In this document: positions 1 through 13,145 of the stretch, piece after piece
How the letters are laid out: each line of letters starts with the position of its first letter
Position numbering within the stretch: position 1 is the first letter of the stretch
From: Apostichopus japonicus
Lineage: Eukaryota > Echinodermata > Holothuroidea > Aspidochirotida > Stichopodidae
Length of the DNA stretch: 62,000 bases
Reading direction: 5' to 3'
Assembly (NCBI RefSeq): GCF_037975245.1
Contig: NC_092574.1
Location: 8,653,713 to 8,715,712, forward strand
The notes under the pieces: generated by a model
Told to the model about the DNA's origin: nothing
Seen by the model: only the letters and a program-made list of their open reading frames with translations
The model's database searches: none
Made by a program: the position numbers and the translations under genes

Positions 1-370
1 ATCGTATTTCACACACAAACTGTTGAAAAGTTCAAATTGTGTTAATCCGCCAAGTAGTCCTTCTACAGAGAATGACATCAAACTACATAGCAAGGCCTGA
101 ATAACAAGAAAATATTTGACTTGATCAAATCCAATTATTTCCCAAAATGACCGAAATGTTTTTTTTTAAGATGGAAGACATTTTTGCTACTCACACCAAA
201 ACGCATACTGGTCATGAGCCACTTAAAAGTTGAAAAATAACTTTCATGATCATCACTTATGAATATGATCTATGACATACATTTCATTATAAATGAAAAT
301 TTTACAGAACTTAAGGCCCTGTTTTTGGTCCTCTCATGATGACGAAAATATGTTTCCTGAACAAGTTCTA
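1..370. other. AT-rich non-coding stretch, nothing recognised
   Basis: No coding pattern, RNA gene or repeat end was recognised before the hAT-type insertion at 379. Confidence 0.5.
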
Positions 371-378
371 GTACCATT

Positions 379-661
379 CAGGCGCGTAGCCGGGGGGGGG
401 GGCGAAGGGGCAGCCGCCCCCCCCCCTTGAGCATATTTTTGTCGTATGTTTTTATGATACCTCTAGTAATTTCAAAGAAAAATGCTAAGATGCAACTTAA
501 TAGGCCTGGGAAGTGCCATTTCCAGCGATCTTGGAGGCATTTCTCGCGCCAACGATGGTGGCGCTACGCTTAGATAGTTTGCAATGCCGTATCTACGGCT
601 CTGATATATAGTTTGCCTACATTTTCGTCCTTCCCATGGCAAATTCCTCGCTACGCGCCTG
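379..661. mobile_element. hAT-type MITE, 283 bp
   Basis: The ends are a perfect 12-bp inverted repeat, CAGGCGCGTAGC on the left and GCTACGCGCCTG on the right. The flanking 8-mers gtaccatt (371-378) and ctaccatt (662-669) match at 7 of 8 positions. CA...TG termini with an 8-bp duplication are the hAT signature. A run of G follows the left end. The interior (about 495-590) carries a core with a GCGCCA/TGGCGC inverted repeat that recurs in the other hAT elements of this window. No transposase is encoded. Confidence 0.8.
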
Positions 662-669
662 CTACCATT

Positions 670-2564
670 CAAACGTAATATCCACATCATTTCTGCAGAT
701 TTGGACAAACGCTCTAGGAGGAGTAGCACTTTATGTTTTCATTAAATGACCTCAAATGACCGTCAAATTCATCAAATATCAGGCAAATAGACAGAATAAT
801 GACGAAATGGCAGTCGTTCGAAAACGGTGGCAATAAATGACAGAATTTTGGCAGAATCTCACGATCCCTAAGGCTAAGTTGCAAGCTTTTAGTTGAACTA
901 AAAGCGACATAAAACTAAAAGTTTAATGTGTTGTCATTAAAAATTATTCGCAATGTGTTTATCGAAATGAATTTCGTGGGACACAAACGTTTTCCCCTAT
1001 TAAATCTTTAATCACTGACTTCAATTAGGGTTGAACCTACATGGATGTTTTAGTTTAATGTACATTGACGATTTTTTCCTTTCTTTTTTGAGTAAATATT
1101 ACATCGTTTTGTCAGAGCGATTCAAAATGACAACTTAGCGCAAAATACACATGTTTAAAGTTGGTAAGCAGCAATAATCGATAGGTCACGGGAAAAGATG
1201 GCGCTGTTGATCTTCTGAGCACCGTGTGTTCAGTCACTCCGTGCAGTGGAGATGAAGCATTGAATTTGCTTATACGCACTGACGAATGCTCACATTTTAT
1301 ATTTTGAAATAAAGCTTTACCAATTTGCCAACATTGTGGGATTTCACTGAAGATTAGATTCCAAAATTTTTTCAACATCAACTGAAATAACGGATGAAAA
1401 TCTGTTCAATTGATCCGTCAGAATCTATCCGTTTTTCTTTGAAAAGTGTTATAATCTTCGGTAAATGATATTAATATATCAATCGACGTCTTCCTTATAT
1501 TATGTGATAAAAGAAAACCTAATTGAAGAACAGACTTTCCCGAGGAGGGGGTGTCGGGGGGGGGGGGGTTCAGATGGTACAAGTCATCGGCCGATGTCAA
1601 TTGAGAGAAAAATGTTATTTTTGCAAGTGAGAGCTATGGAGATAAAGAATAATGTATTGTCATAATTTGTAATATAACAGTTATGAGGGACTCGTGGCCA
1701 GTATTTTGTTTTATACATAGGCTACGTCGAACTGTGGTCTTTGATTAAAAAATCAAAAACATGAAGGAAAAAAAAGTGATTTAAATCAGTAATTATTTTT
1801 AAAAAATCACCGTGATTTTAATCAGCCGACCCTGTCACATGATGTCAAATTTATATTCCTCTTTTCTTTCGAATGTTGGCATTTTTGTTTTCATCCCAAC
1901 TGAGCGATTTATGCACCCCTGTAGTCGAGTAAAAACCGCCACTGGGTATCTATTATTCGGCAAAAAGTTTCAAAGATATTGCATTTTACTTTATTTTCGG
2001 CCTATTATTAATATATGAGTAAACGACATAAATATCTAGGCCTATATGCATATACGATCGATTTAGAACTTATATTATATATCACATATCATATCTGACA
2101 TCGATATAGATTACATAGAGAACTAGAATCATTTAGGTTCACGCCTATTATAAAGTGAAATTAATATCTCGTATTATATATTTGGTAATGAAACTTGATC
2201 TTGTTTATGCCTAATAAACATGCGCTTATTATATGCCAGCCATCCACGGTGCATCGTAAACTGAGTTCTATACCGTTCAAGTATTACTTTGGCAGAACTC
2301 GCTATCAGTAAGCACTATACAAAAAGGAGATTAACTCCTGATCGACCTCGCGAGAGGTCCTACGGGGGATAATAGCACTATTTGCTAAACAACAGAGTTA
2401 ATACCTACGTCGGAAATGTACAAGAGAGATTACTACGACGATTTACACACAGTGGTAGTAGCGTAACCAGACTTTTTCATCGGGGAGGGGGGGAGGAGGG
2501 AGTTCGAGTAATGGGACAGTGACCAGTTCGGGCATTTTAGGTACTTTTGTATAATATGCCCCAA
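670..2564. other. Non-coding, nothing recognised
   Basis: AT-rich sequence with a G-run near 1550-1570. Short open frames exist but none has a recognisable domain or coding-like composition. No repeat boundary was identified. Confidence 0.45.
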
Positions 2565-3407
2565 CATGGGCGGCGATCCTGGGGGGAAGAGGGGATATAT
2601 CCCCCCATGAAAATGGGTGGAGGGGATGTAATACACCATATCCCCCCCACCAAATGCCAGGGATAAGAATATTTTCATGCCTACATTTATGCATCATCGT
2701 GAATGTACGGCTCTTTTCTAGCTTCATTTCTCGCCTACCATAAACGCAGTGTGATCTTTTCAAATAAACCGTCTTTATAAAGCAAGAATAGTTGACTGTA
2801 GGCTTCATTGGCCCAATAACAACAAAATGTATTATTGCGCCCACGGTATTGATATAGTACATATATGCACCCTCATAGTATTCATATAGGCCCTATAGGC
2901 CTACACACGTACATGTTCCCTCGAACAGCTGAGAATCTCATGTTACCAGGGTAATGCTTAATACACGTTTCACCTGGATGCCCTAGCAATCGGTACCTAG
3001 GAATGTAACTATGTGTAATTGTGTATTGCATGTGTATAAGCCTATAATAGCCTGCATGAGGCCATTTTCTTCATCGAATAATATAAAAGAGCTCTCGAAC
3101 ATCTAACGTAGCGCCTGAAACAAGATTGACAGGGGCAATTTTCCCAAAATAACACCCGAAATTAAAAAAAAGAAAAGTATTTTGGATCCTGATAATGAGA
3201 TATTTCGGACATGATATCCCTATTTTAAAGTTGGGTATATGCCGCTTGGAAACCTCGGGAAGTGCCGTTTCCGGCCATCTAGAGGGTTTGTTAATCCCAA
3301 AATTTTCTTGTACGCTTCGCGCCAACTCATGGTGGCGCTACGCTTAGATAGTCAACGAGGTCATATCGCCCCCCCCCCCCACTCGGAAGTACGGATCGCC
3401 GCCCATG
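2565..3407 (+). mobile_element. hAT-type MITE, 843 bp (copy 1 of a two-copy family)
   Basis: The termini are a perfect 15-bp inverted repeat, CATGGGCGGCGATCC and GGATCGCCGCCCATG. Flanking 8-mers tgccccaa (2557-2564) and tgcccaaa (3408-3415) match at 7 of 8 positions. Essentially the whole element recurs in reverse orientation at 21117-21964. Both ends have subterminal G or C runs. The segment 3240-3350 is the shared hAT core. Open frames up to about 140 codons cross it but resemble no transposase, so the element is non-autonomous. Confidence 0.85.
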
Positions 3408-3415
3408 TGCCCAAA

Positions 3416-4984
3416 GTTCCCAAACATTTGTAACCAAGGTAACAGTATTGTTATGAATGTTTCTTTAGTTAACTTGAACAGTTTATTCCCGACTTCCATC
3501 CGCTAAATTGTTGAAGATATAGTCCTATACTAAAAATATGAACTTGATCAATTGTTGAGAAAGTCACTATATAAACTCTCAGCTGATAACCCAGTCTGCT
3601 CTGTTCTCATTGATATCTGTTTACAGTACATAAATGTTTCGTTCACACTTACCTATATAAAAGCCAACGTTTCTTCTTTATAATTGGATGGTTTATTTTT
3701 TTTTTTGCAGTAAAAGCTTTTATTTGCCAAATAAAATTTAGAATTTGGATATACTTAAAAAAAAAAAAAAAAACGCTGTATCGCTATAGGTGTTTGACAG
3801 TCGGGTTAATTTTTTCGTCCTTGCAATTGTTTTGTCTGAAGTTCTCATTTTGGTCTGGACTATTGTTTCAACAGTATAGTTTTAGCTCATTGTCTATGAT
3901 TCACTATAATTAAATGATTTAAACAAATTTGTATATAAAGCTATACATCGACTAAGGTTTCATTCACTCAGCCACTTATACAAATAATATGTCTGTCCAG
4001 GGCCAATACATCGAGTTTAGTACATTAATCGGCTTAAGTCTGTATGGTGGTTGGAAACAATATTGTCACAGTCTGTTGCCCTGCCTGTCGATTGCTTGTT
4101 GTTTATAAGGTTCTTCATCCGTGTTGCATAGGGGCTCTCTCCGGCCGACTGCGCATGTCCTGGGGTGACTCCGCTTGTGTATTGGGTGACAACGTGTATT
4201 TGCATGGCCGAATTCCTGCACCTCGGGTGCCTATTGTGTTTAGTCATGCCTGGAGAGTGTCCCCTTGTTGTTAGTCTAATTCAGCGTTTGTACCCTTACG
4301 ATAGAGGGACATTCTTTACCTTGATGGATTTTTGCGTTAGATTGTTTTTGGGAGTTGAGAAAGGCAGTTAAGAGGGAAAACGGAAGAGAGAGGAGGAATA
4401 AACCTTTCACGACTTATTACTTGTTTTGGACTATATGTACAGGACCCCGTCACAATATTTCGGTTCGGCATAGTCTAACGATTGATCAGTCTGTGTGAGT
4501 AATATATCATGCTGCAGCATCCAATTAACAAATTAGAAAACTTAAAGTGATTACATGCGTATATACCGAAAAGAGAACAAACATATAAGATAATGTTTTT
4601 GATGTTATTCTTTTCGTTATTTTTCAATTTACCACCGACCGGTGTGATTCATGGATGAAATTTGTGATTTAATGGCTGAAAATTGACAGTGATAGTTGTT
4701 AACACTAACTAAAACGGCGTAAAACCGGTAAAATTTTGGAAGCATTTTAGAAAAAACGGTTGTCGTTGTAAGAGCCTAGAGATGAGTCTAGTAAAGAACA
4801 TGCAACAGCGACGATGTCACCGGTGTGAGACATACATATTGGCCAAGCTTTAGATCCCAAATTTGAGTTAAAATGTTAAATTGGAAGCCACCCGACGTGA
4901 AGTTGTAATCCATAAGCCCTTGAGAGCTTAACCTACATCCGTGATCGCTTAGCTTCGTAAAAATAACGGCCTCATTGCTTGTTT
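3416..4984. other. Non-coding, nothing recognised
   Basis: AT-rich, with A and T runs at 3690-3775. The overlapping short open frames around 4017-4371 on both strands show no known motif. Confidence 0.45.
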
Positions 4985-7900
4985 TTTTTATTCAGCCCCA
5001 TGGTCCGGCAGCAGTATTCCGTAATTATTATGGTATATAATATAATGCATAGCTAAGGTATGTATACTAAAGCTTGATTTCTTAGTGTTTACAGCATTTG
5101 ATTGTGAGTTCCATGTTTTGGTTGCATGATTTCTTAGGCTTAACATACGGTACTGCAGTGCGTGTATATATGAGTTATAATGTGCGTTGCATATAGCCGT
5201 TCTTGTATTAAGATTATGGAACTCTCTGTTGCTATTGATAAATATTTCGAAAACTATTTGGTAATAATCCATTCTAAGCCTTGTATGTAAATGTCGCAAT
5301 ATTAACTTTTATAATATCATATAATATCAATAAATTGAGTTTCTTAACAAGTAGGCTTGTATGTTCACGCGTTGCTGCGTGAGATATATGACGTACCGTA
5401 TTGCACTCTCTTGTAGTATCTTAATGTGGCTTATTATGTGAACTGCTTGTACCAGACCAAATAATCAAGCAGTAATATGAATGTGGTGCCAATAAAGTTT
5501 GATAACGCATTCTGAGTGTATTATCGGGGGAGGAAATGTTTTAAGCTTTGCTAAAATTCCTACACTTCTTGCGACGCTGCATGGTGCAAACTTTTGTAAT
5601 ATGGTCACTCCATGAAAGTTTGCTATCAATATAAATCCCTACAAATGAAGTATAGTTGATACTTGCTTTATTGTTTTTACCGTCCATTAATATATCATTA
5701 TTCCAATTAAGTGTTCTTCTTCCACTCAATTCAATCTAATTAGTTTCGTCTACATTGAGTTATAACTTATTGGCGGTATAAACCAGTCCGTAAATGTATA
5801 TTTAATTCAGTAGAGACAGTATATTATGTATTCTATTTGCGTTTTCGAAATCGAAGAAAATATTCATATCATCGGCAAACAAAATAATACAAGCAATTTT
5901 TGTAACTTGGCAAATGTCATTGACATGTATAATGAATAAAGTGGTCCTAATGTTGAGCCCTGTGGGACACCACGACGGGTTTCAGCGAGTTCGGATTTGG
6001 AGTTTTCATATGCATGTTTATTGATAATCTATTGGATATATAAAGCTGCTTATACCAGTCAAGGGATATTCCCCTTACGCCATTAAAAGATAATTTACTT
6101 AGGAAAAAATGGTATGGTCAAGAGTATCAATTGCTTTGGAGAGATCAAGGAAGACTCCAATACATATTTTGTTATTATCAAGACTATAGTAATTAGCTTT
6201 ATCAATAGCATATTTGCCAAAGCAAGTTCGGTAGAGTGTTTTGGACGGAGACCATATTGTTCATTGCATGCACAGAATACTATTCTTGGTTAGAAAATTA
6301 AAAATTCGATTGTGCATAAGTCTTTCAATAATATTTGATAAACATTATAATTGGGAAATAGGACGGTGATTTTCATGTACATTTGAATCACCTTTTTTTC
6401 TTCAAAAGTTGGTATAACCTTTGCCATTTTTAGTTTATCTGGAAAATGTACCAGAAGTAAAAGCTAAATTACAAATATAACTAGGCAATGGTTTGGCGAT
6501 AAAAAAAAAACAACATTTCTGTGTAAATATGTTATGAAATCGTCATATCCTGCTGCTTTGTTTGGTTTCAATACTGGAAATAGCCATTTTTAACAAATAT
6601 GAGATCCACATGACATATCTTTTGGCTGTAAGTCATAAAATCTCACAAAACATTTTAATAAAATAACAAAGACTTTTCAGAAATGTGAGGATGTGACATC
6701 ACAGCTAGTCTGATTTCAGCAGTTTCTACACAATCAGATATCACTTTAAACTTGAATATTTCCATAACGGAATAAGATATTTGAACAGTTTCTTCATCAC
6801 TGTGTTTCTTTTATTGTCTTCTTTCATATGAGATAAATATGTATGACACCTGAACTAATCCTTTAAGTTGCTAGCAATGTCATTCTCATTGTTGTTTTCT
6901 TGATTACCATTTTTAATATCAGTAAGATATGTATTATTTTTTTTCTCGATTGGTATCCGTTAATTGTATTCCAAGTTGCATTTATATTATTGAATATGTC
7001 ATAAAAATACGATCTTTTAGAAAATCTAATAATATGGGTTAGGTTATTGCGATAATGTTTTATACATGGCCTTGTTAACATCAGTATAGGTGCCGTTAAA
7101 TAACTTTTAAGGAGATTACTTTTTCTTGCTTTTGATAGATGTCAATATTCCAGTTGTAATCCATGGGTGTATCTTCTTATGTCATTTTCTTTTGCTTATA
7201 TGAAATATTGGAACATAGATATAGGTAAAATTGAAAGATTCAAACTTTCAAAGAAAGTTTTATTGTAGGCAGCAATTAGCATTAGTTTGGCTTAAAAACA
7301 TCGTTCCAGGTTTTGTTTTCAATTTCATAGATGAAATGCCTGTATAGTTTTCGCCTATACATGAAATTCATTGGTCTGTTCTTTATGGTTGTTGGTACTT
7401 TAAAAGGAATATTGGGAATTGATCAACACTTATATCGATAATAATTCCTGGTATGGTTGTGCATTCGACATTTGTCATGATATTATCAAGTTTGGAAAAA
7501 AAAAATTAAAAACAAGTTTGGCTGCTGAGGTAGCAGTGATACGAGGGGTTTTAGTAATTATTGCTGGATAAGGCCTAAGTAGAGTAAGTTGAGAAAACCT
7601 TCAATGGGGTCAATATTAAAATCTCCCATTATATATAAATCACAATTGTGATGGCTTATTATATATATATTAGATATTTGTTGTATATTGAAATTAAAAT
7701 CGTCTATTCAACTACTGGGTGGTCTATAAATACAACCAATAATCATCATTTTCTTCTTTAGTGTGGGCTTTGGTCGCCTCTATAAATACAGATTCAACAG
7801 TTTCATTAAAAATAGAGAGATCTATAGCCGTTCCTTAAAACATAAATTATTATTAAAAAACAAGCAGACCCCGCCATCCCTTCTTTTGTCACGGTGATTT
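4985..7900 (-). mobile_element. Decayed non-LTR retrotransposon (LINE) with endonuclease and reverse transcriptase
   Basis: Read on the minus strand, a full LINE ORF2-like order is visible, broken by many frameshifts and stops. Endonuclease signatures are GCIYRPPSS (about 7711-7746), MGDFNID (about 7608-7633) and a DIS-DQFPIF region (about 7410-7480). Reverse transcriptase signatures follow: PDKLKMAKVIPTF (about 6400-6445), QYGLRPKHSTELALAN (about 6211-6270), GVFLDLSKAIDTLDH (about 6110-6165), RRGVPQGSTLGPL (about 5945-5990), the catalytic FADD box (about 5851-5882) and FVGIYIDSKLSWSDHI (about 5595-5645). A typical C-terminal LINE tail with LILYDIIKVNI lies at about 5300-5345. The motif style suggests the Jockey/CR1/L2 branch with an APE-type endonuclease; the clade is uncertain. 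No intact product is possible. The 5' limit is approximate and lies near a G-run at 7931. Confidence 0.9.
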
Positions 7901-8337
7901 TCTACTAGAGTTTAATTGTTTATGCTAGTAAGGGGGGGGGGGAGGTGGGGATTCGTTTATTTAACCACGTTTTGTGAAACCAATTATGGATTTATTTTTG
8001 TAATACGACTTTGGCTATTATATGATGAAGTATTGTTAAACGGCTTTTATTTGTTAGACACTGAGTTGATAAAAGATTCAATATCATAGTACTTACATGG
8101 AGTATTTACCAAAAGGTTGAAATCTCGATTAGGCTACTCCGTGTTTCAATGTTAATATTATCAGTATAGGTAATGCCATGGCAAACGAAATAAAAAAAAT
8201 ATAACTATGAATTAATTAGTTAACTGTTCAATTATAACTAATTATGACTTTGTTTGTCCTTATGTCCTTTGGGTTGCGTGATTTCTCGAGGTTTGCCAGC
8301 TTGTCTTCTTTCTTTTGTAGGATTCGTCCGGATGTCC
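7901..8337. other. Possible LINE 5' remnant, then nothing recognised
   Basis: A G-run at 7931-7943 follows the decayed LINE. The rest shows no motif that I can assign. Confidence 0.35.
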
Positions 8338-8345
8338 ATTTGGAT

Positions 8346-8708
8346 CAGTGGCGTAAGAAGGTACTTTTGAGTGGGGGGGGGGGGCTGAAGACTGATTGCC
8401 GGCCTGGGGGAGGGGTCTAAGTGGGAGGGGGTGTCCCCTCCCCCTTTGGATTCTTTTTGCATTTTCAGGTGGCCTCAGATGCAATTTTCAACACGGGCGC
8501 CACTCCATTTTGTAAATAATTTTGCATTTTCACCTGGCCTTAGATGCAATTTGGTGCTCTGAATGAGAGTTTTTTCTCATTTGGAAATGAAGGAGGGGTT
8601 TTCTGACTTGCGAAGCGGGGGGGGGGGGGGCGGAATGATACTTCCGCCCCTCCGTATTTTTCACTGGGGGGGCTGGCGCCCCCCAGCCCCCCGGTTCCTA
8701 CGCCCTTT
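8346..8708. mobile_element. hAT-type MITE, 363 bp
   Basis: It is flanked by a perfect 8-bp direct repeat, atttggat (8338-8345 and 8709-8716). The left end reads CAGTGGCGTAAGAAGG and the right end, complemented, AAAGGGCGTAGGAACC; both share GGCGTARGAA. Internal G and C runs form near-palindromes at both ends. The interior has two related segments around a gcatttt...ggcc...gatgcaattt pattern (about 8457-8490 and 8523-8551). It is non-coding. Confidence 0.8.
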
Positions 8709-8716
8709 ATTTGGAT

Positions 8717-10257
8717 GTAATATCCATATATCTACTTTCGGAAAGCTCCTCCTCCTCAGGGTCCTGGTTTAATGGTTTCCATATTCTGGTGTGCTTTGAT
8801 TTTATATTTCAGTTAATTACTGTCATCGCTTCTTCCTCGTTACAGTGAAAGCTTTTGCGTCCTAATTATTGACACCTATAACATTTTACACTCTGCCATC
8901 GATTGCAAGAGTGTCCTAGCCTGGACGCCGCATTCTCTGCACTTGTATATTGGGCACTCTTTCCTTATGTGGTATTCACTTAAAGGCGATCTCCCTCATA
9001 GACTTTGCTTTGAGGGCGCTGGCATTACCGAGGTTGACTGGGACACCGATAAATCACATGACCTCGGTGGCAAATTTAGATCAGTGAAGAGCACAGGCAA
9101 TCGTATGCGTAACCAACCCATGCACACATAATGTTATAACACAGCATTTCAGTTTATTGGCTCCAATTATATATGCACGACATAGCTAGGAAAGTTTTGT
9201 GATTACCTGCCACGGTCGTAAATCGACCTCTCGGCTCAACAATTAGCCTGCAAAGCTTCTTCACACTATTAGGCTCTTTGTGTTATCACTGTGTGGAAAT
9301 ATGATCATGCCTACAGTTTAGTTAATCATACAGCGTTCACACAAAGACTCTCATACAAGAAAAAAATGTGGCAGGCGTTGCAGACTAATTGGTAAAAAGA
9401 GGTCATTTTACGACCAAGGCATGTCGATTACGTAATCTCAAGAAACTTTTCCATGATAGTGTGCTATCAGTCAGTTCCCAGCGGTGCGAAAAAAAAGCTT
9501 TCTTTCCTTGTAGAATATGCACGGGGTTTTATGACGTTACTCCTCCTTAATATTTAATTGGGTAAAACTTATCATTTTCGAAGGTCAATTTCTCAGTCAT
9601 TAACCAATTTATATATCTGGTAATAATTGACTTTGAAGGAAAGGTGTTTAATCTAATCATTATTGACAAACGACACAAAAAAGGAGTGGAAAGGGAATTT
9701 CGGCCGTAATTTCCGAACGAAAATTAACCACTTTCGAACTGTTTAGAAAAATGCTGTTTTTTGCATGAATATCATCATTTCCAATTTTGAAAACTGGTAA
9801 ATTCGCTGTAAAAACTCCTTTACCACAAATTATTTTCGATTTCTCTTCAAATCATCCTGTAACGATGTCAAGTTCACGGCAAATATATACGCACACGAAT
9901 ACAGGTTACGAATATAGGTTACGAGTAAAGTGGTGACTGACCCGTTCCACGTCGGTACGTATTGTGCGAAACTAAGCGTAATAAAACTGATGGAATGGAA
10001 TTGCTTTCATCATGGAATTCCATGCTCATATCGAATGATAAGAGGAACTATTTATGGCAGTGAAATTACTTTTCTGATTTGATAGGGGCATAAAGACGCC
10101 AGATGATCATTTTAGAGGCATTGAAGACTCGCCCCAAACAGCGTGCCGCCATCTTTAAAAGGTTAACTTTCCGTTGCTTGCAAGTGAAGTTTTTCACTTG
10201 TCGCTACAAAATGCAGACAGTAATGATACGTGATGCCTTGTTATCATTTAGCTAGGA
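8717..10257. other. Non-coding, one small shared repeat fragment
   Basis: The stretch at 9855-9885 (cctgtaacgatgtcaagttc and onwards) recurs in altered form at about 15156-15186, so it is probably a fragment of an unidentified interspersed repeat. Nothing else was recognised. Confidence 0.4.
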
Positions 10258-10455
10258 GGGTACACGTTGTCAGTCCGACACGTTTTCAGTCCGAAAATAA
10301 AATACACGTTTTTAGTCCGAAAAAAACGAGTTTTCAGTCCGACACGTTTTCAGTCCGAAAATAAAATCCACGTTCTCATAAAATCCACGTTCTCAGTCGG
10401 AGCTTAAATATATACTGTTCATTATATATATAGGCCTATATATTATTAAATTATC

Positions 10456-10597
<142 letters not shown>

Positions 10598-11339
10598 TGT
10601 TTCGGATAGAATAAGCTGAGGAAAAGGTGAAGAATGTGTTTTCCCTCAAGGCAGTATGCTGTTTGCTAATTAATTTTTATACTCATATCCAGGTCTCGCA
10701 TAAACCCCATGGGAGTCCGTGCACGGAGGGGGGGGGGCGGGGGTAACCATTCCCTACATGCGCATGTATACGTTACGTTCGATTTATATCTGTAAATCTG
10801 TAAATGTTTACCTGCATCTCATAAAATTTGATTCGCTGTTCTTTTTATGTAGGTAACATTGAAAACGATATAATTAACATAAATGTTCAGTGACGGGATA
10901 CAATATTGAAAGTAAATCTTTATTTGCACATAATAAATTATGTTCGTTACAAGTATATATGAGGACGCGATAACTTTTAATAATATTTTAATACCTACTT
11001 CTTTCTTTTTCTTTCTGGAATACACACGTCTACGCGGAAATATTATATTCAAAACTGAAATAATTAGTCATATGATACAAACCATTTATAGACACTTTCA
11101 AAATTAATCATCAAAAAAGATGATTTGTTTCTAAAAGATCTCTCTACATTTTCCTTCAAAATTTGCTTTGTATACCGTATATAGGCCATACTGAACCTTG
11201 CTCATTTTTATTAATAATATGCATATATGCAAAGCAGTGATAAAGCCATATGACGATAAAAAATATCAATATGGAAAATTTATAAGAAAATTCCAAGAAT
11301 AGATATATTTTCATCAAAGTATATTTACAATGTTTGTGA

Positions 11340-12240
11340 TGATAATAATAATAATAATAAAAAAATGGTAATAATCTAAAGAGACAGCAGAAAACCTCCC
11401 CGTTTATACCGTATTATGTTGAGTTTATATATTGCCTGTTGAATCACTTGAATGGCCAATATGAACATTTCTGTCTCAATAGATACATCTTACTGAGAGT
11501 ACAAAGGCCGCACACATGAGTTTGAAATCTCTAAACACCATAAAAGACAATTAAAAGGAACAACAAAGGGCTTCTTATCGTCATGTGTTTCTTTAAACTG
11601 ATCATTGTGTACAAATTATCAATCTTGATAGAAGCAACCACGGCTTCAAAATTCTACAATATTACAAAAAAAAAGTCGCTCGCTTCAAGATTATTACTAC
11701 CTCATAAAAAAAATCATAGCCCGAGTTTAGTTCATTTTGTGCGATTACTGAATTTTAAATGTTCCTCTTGTAAACATATAAGACGAAATGAACCATAATC
11801 CTCGGCTCCTCGGTCGAAGAGTCTTGTCAAGTCAAACTTAACGTTACGTTAATAAATGAATCAATTATTGCTTGCCAGTGTTTAACGACAGGGCTTTCTT
11901 ATAGCCTTTTCTGAATTGCATACAAGATGACGGTTGTATTATTGCTTATACGTATTGTAGAAGATGTAGAAAAAAGTATCGTATATGAACAAGATTATCG
12001 AGTTCGAGGGCGAGGGGGATATAAGAGGGTGAGAAGGGGGTGAGAGGTGTAAGAGGGGAGAAGGGGGTGAGGGGGTGCACGAGGCCGAGAAGGGGCGAGG
12101 GAGTGTCCAAAATTACATCAGTTGAATGTTTGCTTTATAATCATTGCATTTAGAGGTCTTTATGATCACATTTTCAAACGTTCACGCCCCACCCTCCACC
12201 GTATAATAATAATAATAATAATAATATCCCTGGTCCTAGT
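11340..12240. other. Interior of the foldback-like element, non-coding
   Basis: It holds short (ATA/AAT)n tracts at 11340-11360 and 12205-12225 and a purine-rich gagggg-type stretch at 12005-12105. The only open frames are short and unrecognised. Confidence 0.4.
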
Positions 12241-12505
12241 ATCCCTGCTCCTATAGTAGAATGTGTCCAATTGTAAAAATAACAATTTACCTAGTTTGAC
12301 GTCAGGTCTACGAGTCTATGTGTGTCTGAAGGTTCAGTTTATGGATGGGGGGGGGGTGACTTCCAAGGGCAGTGGTACACTTAACTTTGGTATGAAGGGG
12401 AAAACCACAAAATCACCTAAAACTGCCCCAACAAAGTGGACCTTCTGTGCATTTTGTACTACATATTCAAGTATTTGAATGTTGTTTTATTAAATTGCAA
12501 AAATT

Positions 12506-12706
<201 letters not shown>

Positions 12707-13145
12707 GACTCATAATTGGCAAATAAGGAGTAAAGTTTTAGAAAATATATTGAGACCTTCGTCAGCAATACTTGGCAGTCGAATGAAAAGTACAAAATGT
12801 AACACAATGAAAGTATGACGCTAGGCAAGTGTAAATTGCATTGATGGAATTAGTACCAAATACACCATGACTATACAGGAAGCGGATTAAGGAGCAAAGA
12901 ACAGATTACATATGTTTGTAACTTATAGTTGTTAAGGGGCCGGCGTGTATCTCATTTTCGGACTGAAAACGTGTATTTCATTTTCGGACTGAAAACGTGT
13001 ATTTTATTTTCGGACTGAAAACGTGTATTTTATTTTCGGAATGAAAACTTGTCGGACTGAAAACTTGTCGGACTGAAAACTTGTCGGACTGAAAACTTGT
13101 CGGACTGAAAACTTGTCGGACTGAGGGGTGTACCCCGGACTGAGA

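Noticed and set aside
2443-2862. 139-codon open frame, with a relative at 21666-21965
   Set aside because: The similarity of the two frames comes from the two copies of a hAT MITE; it does not resemble a transposase.
3239-3433. Small frame starting MPLGNLGKC that recurs at 21097-21288
   Set aside because: Shared because of the recent MITE duplication and the core repeat; it runs off the element end in each case.
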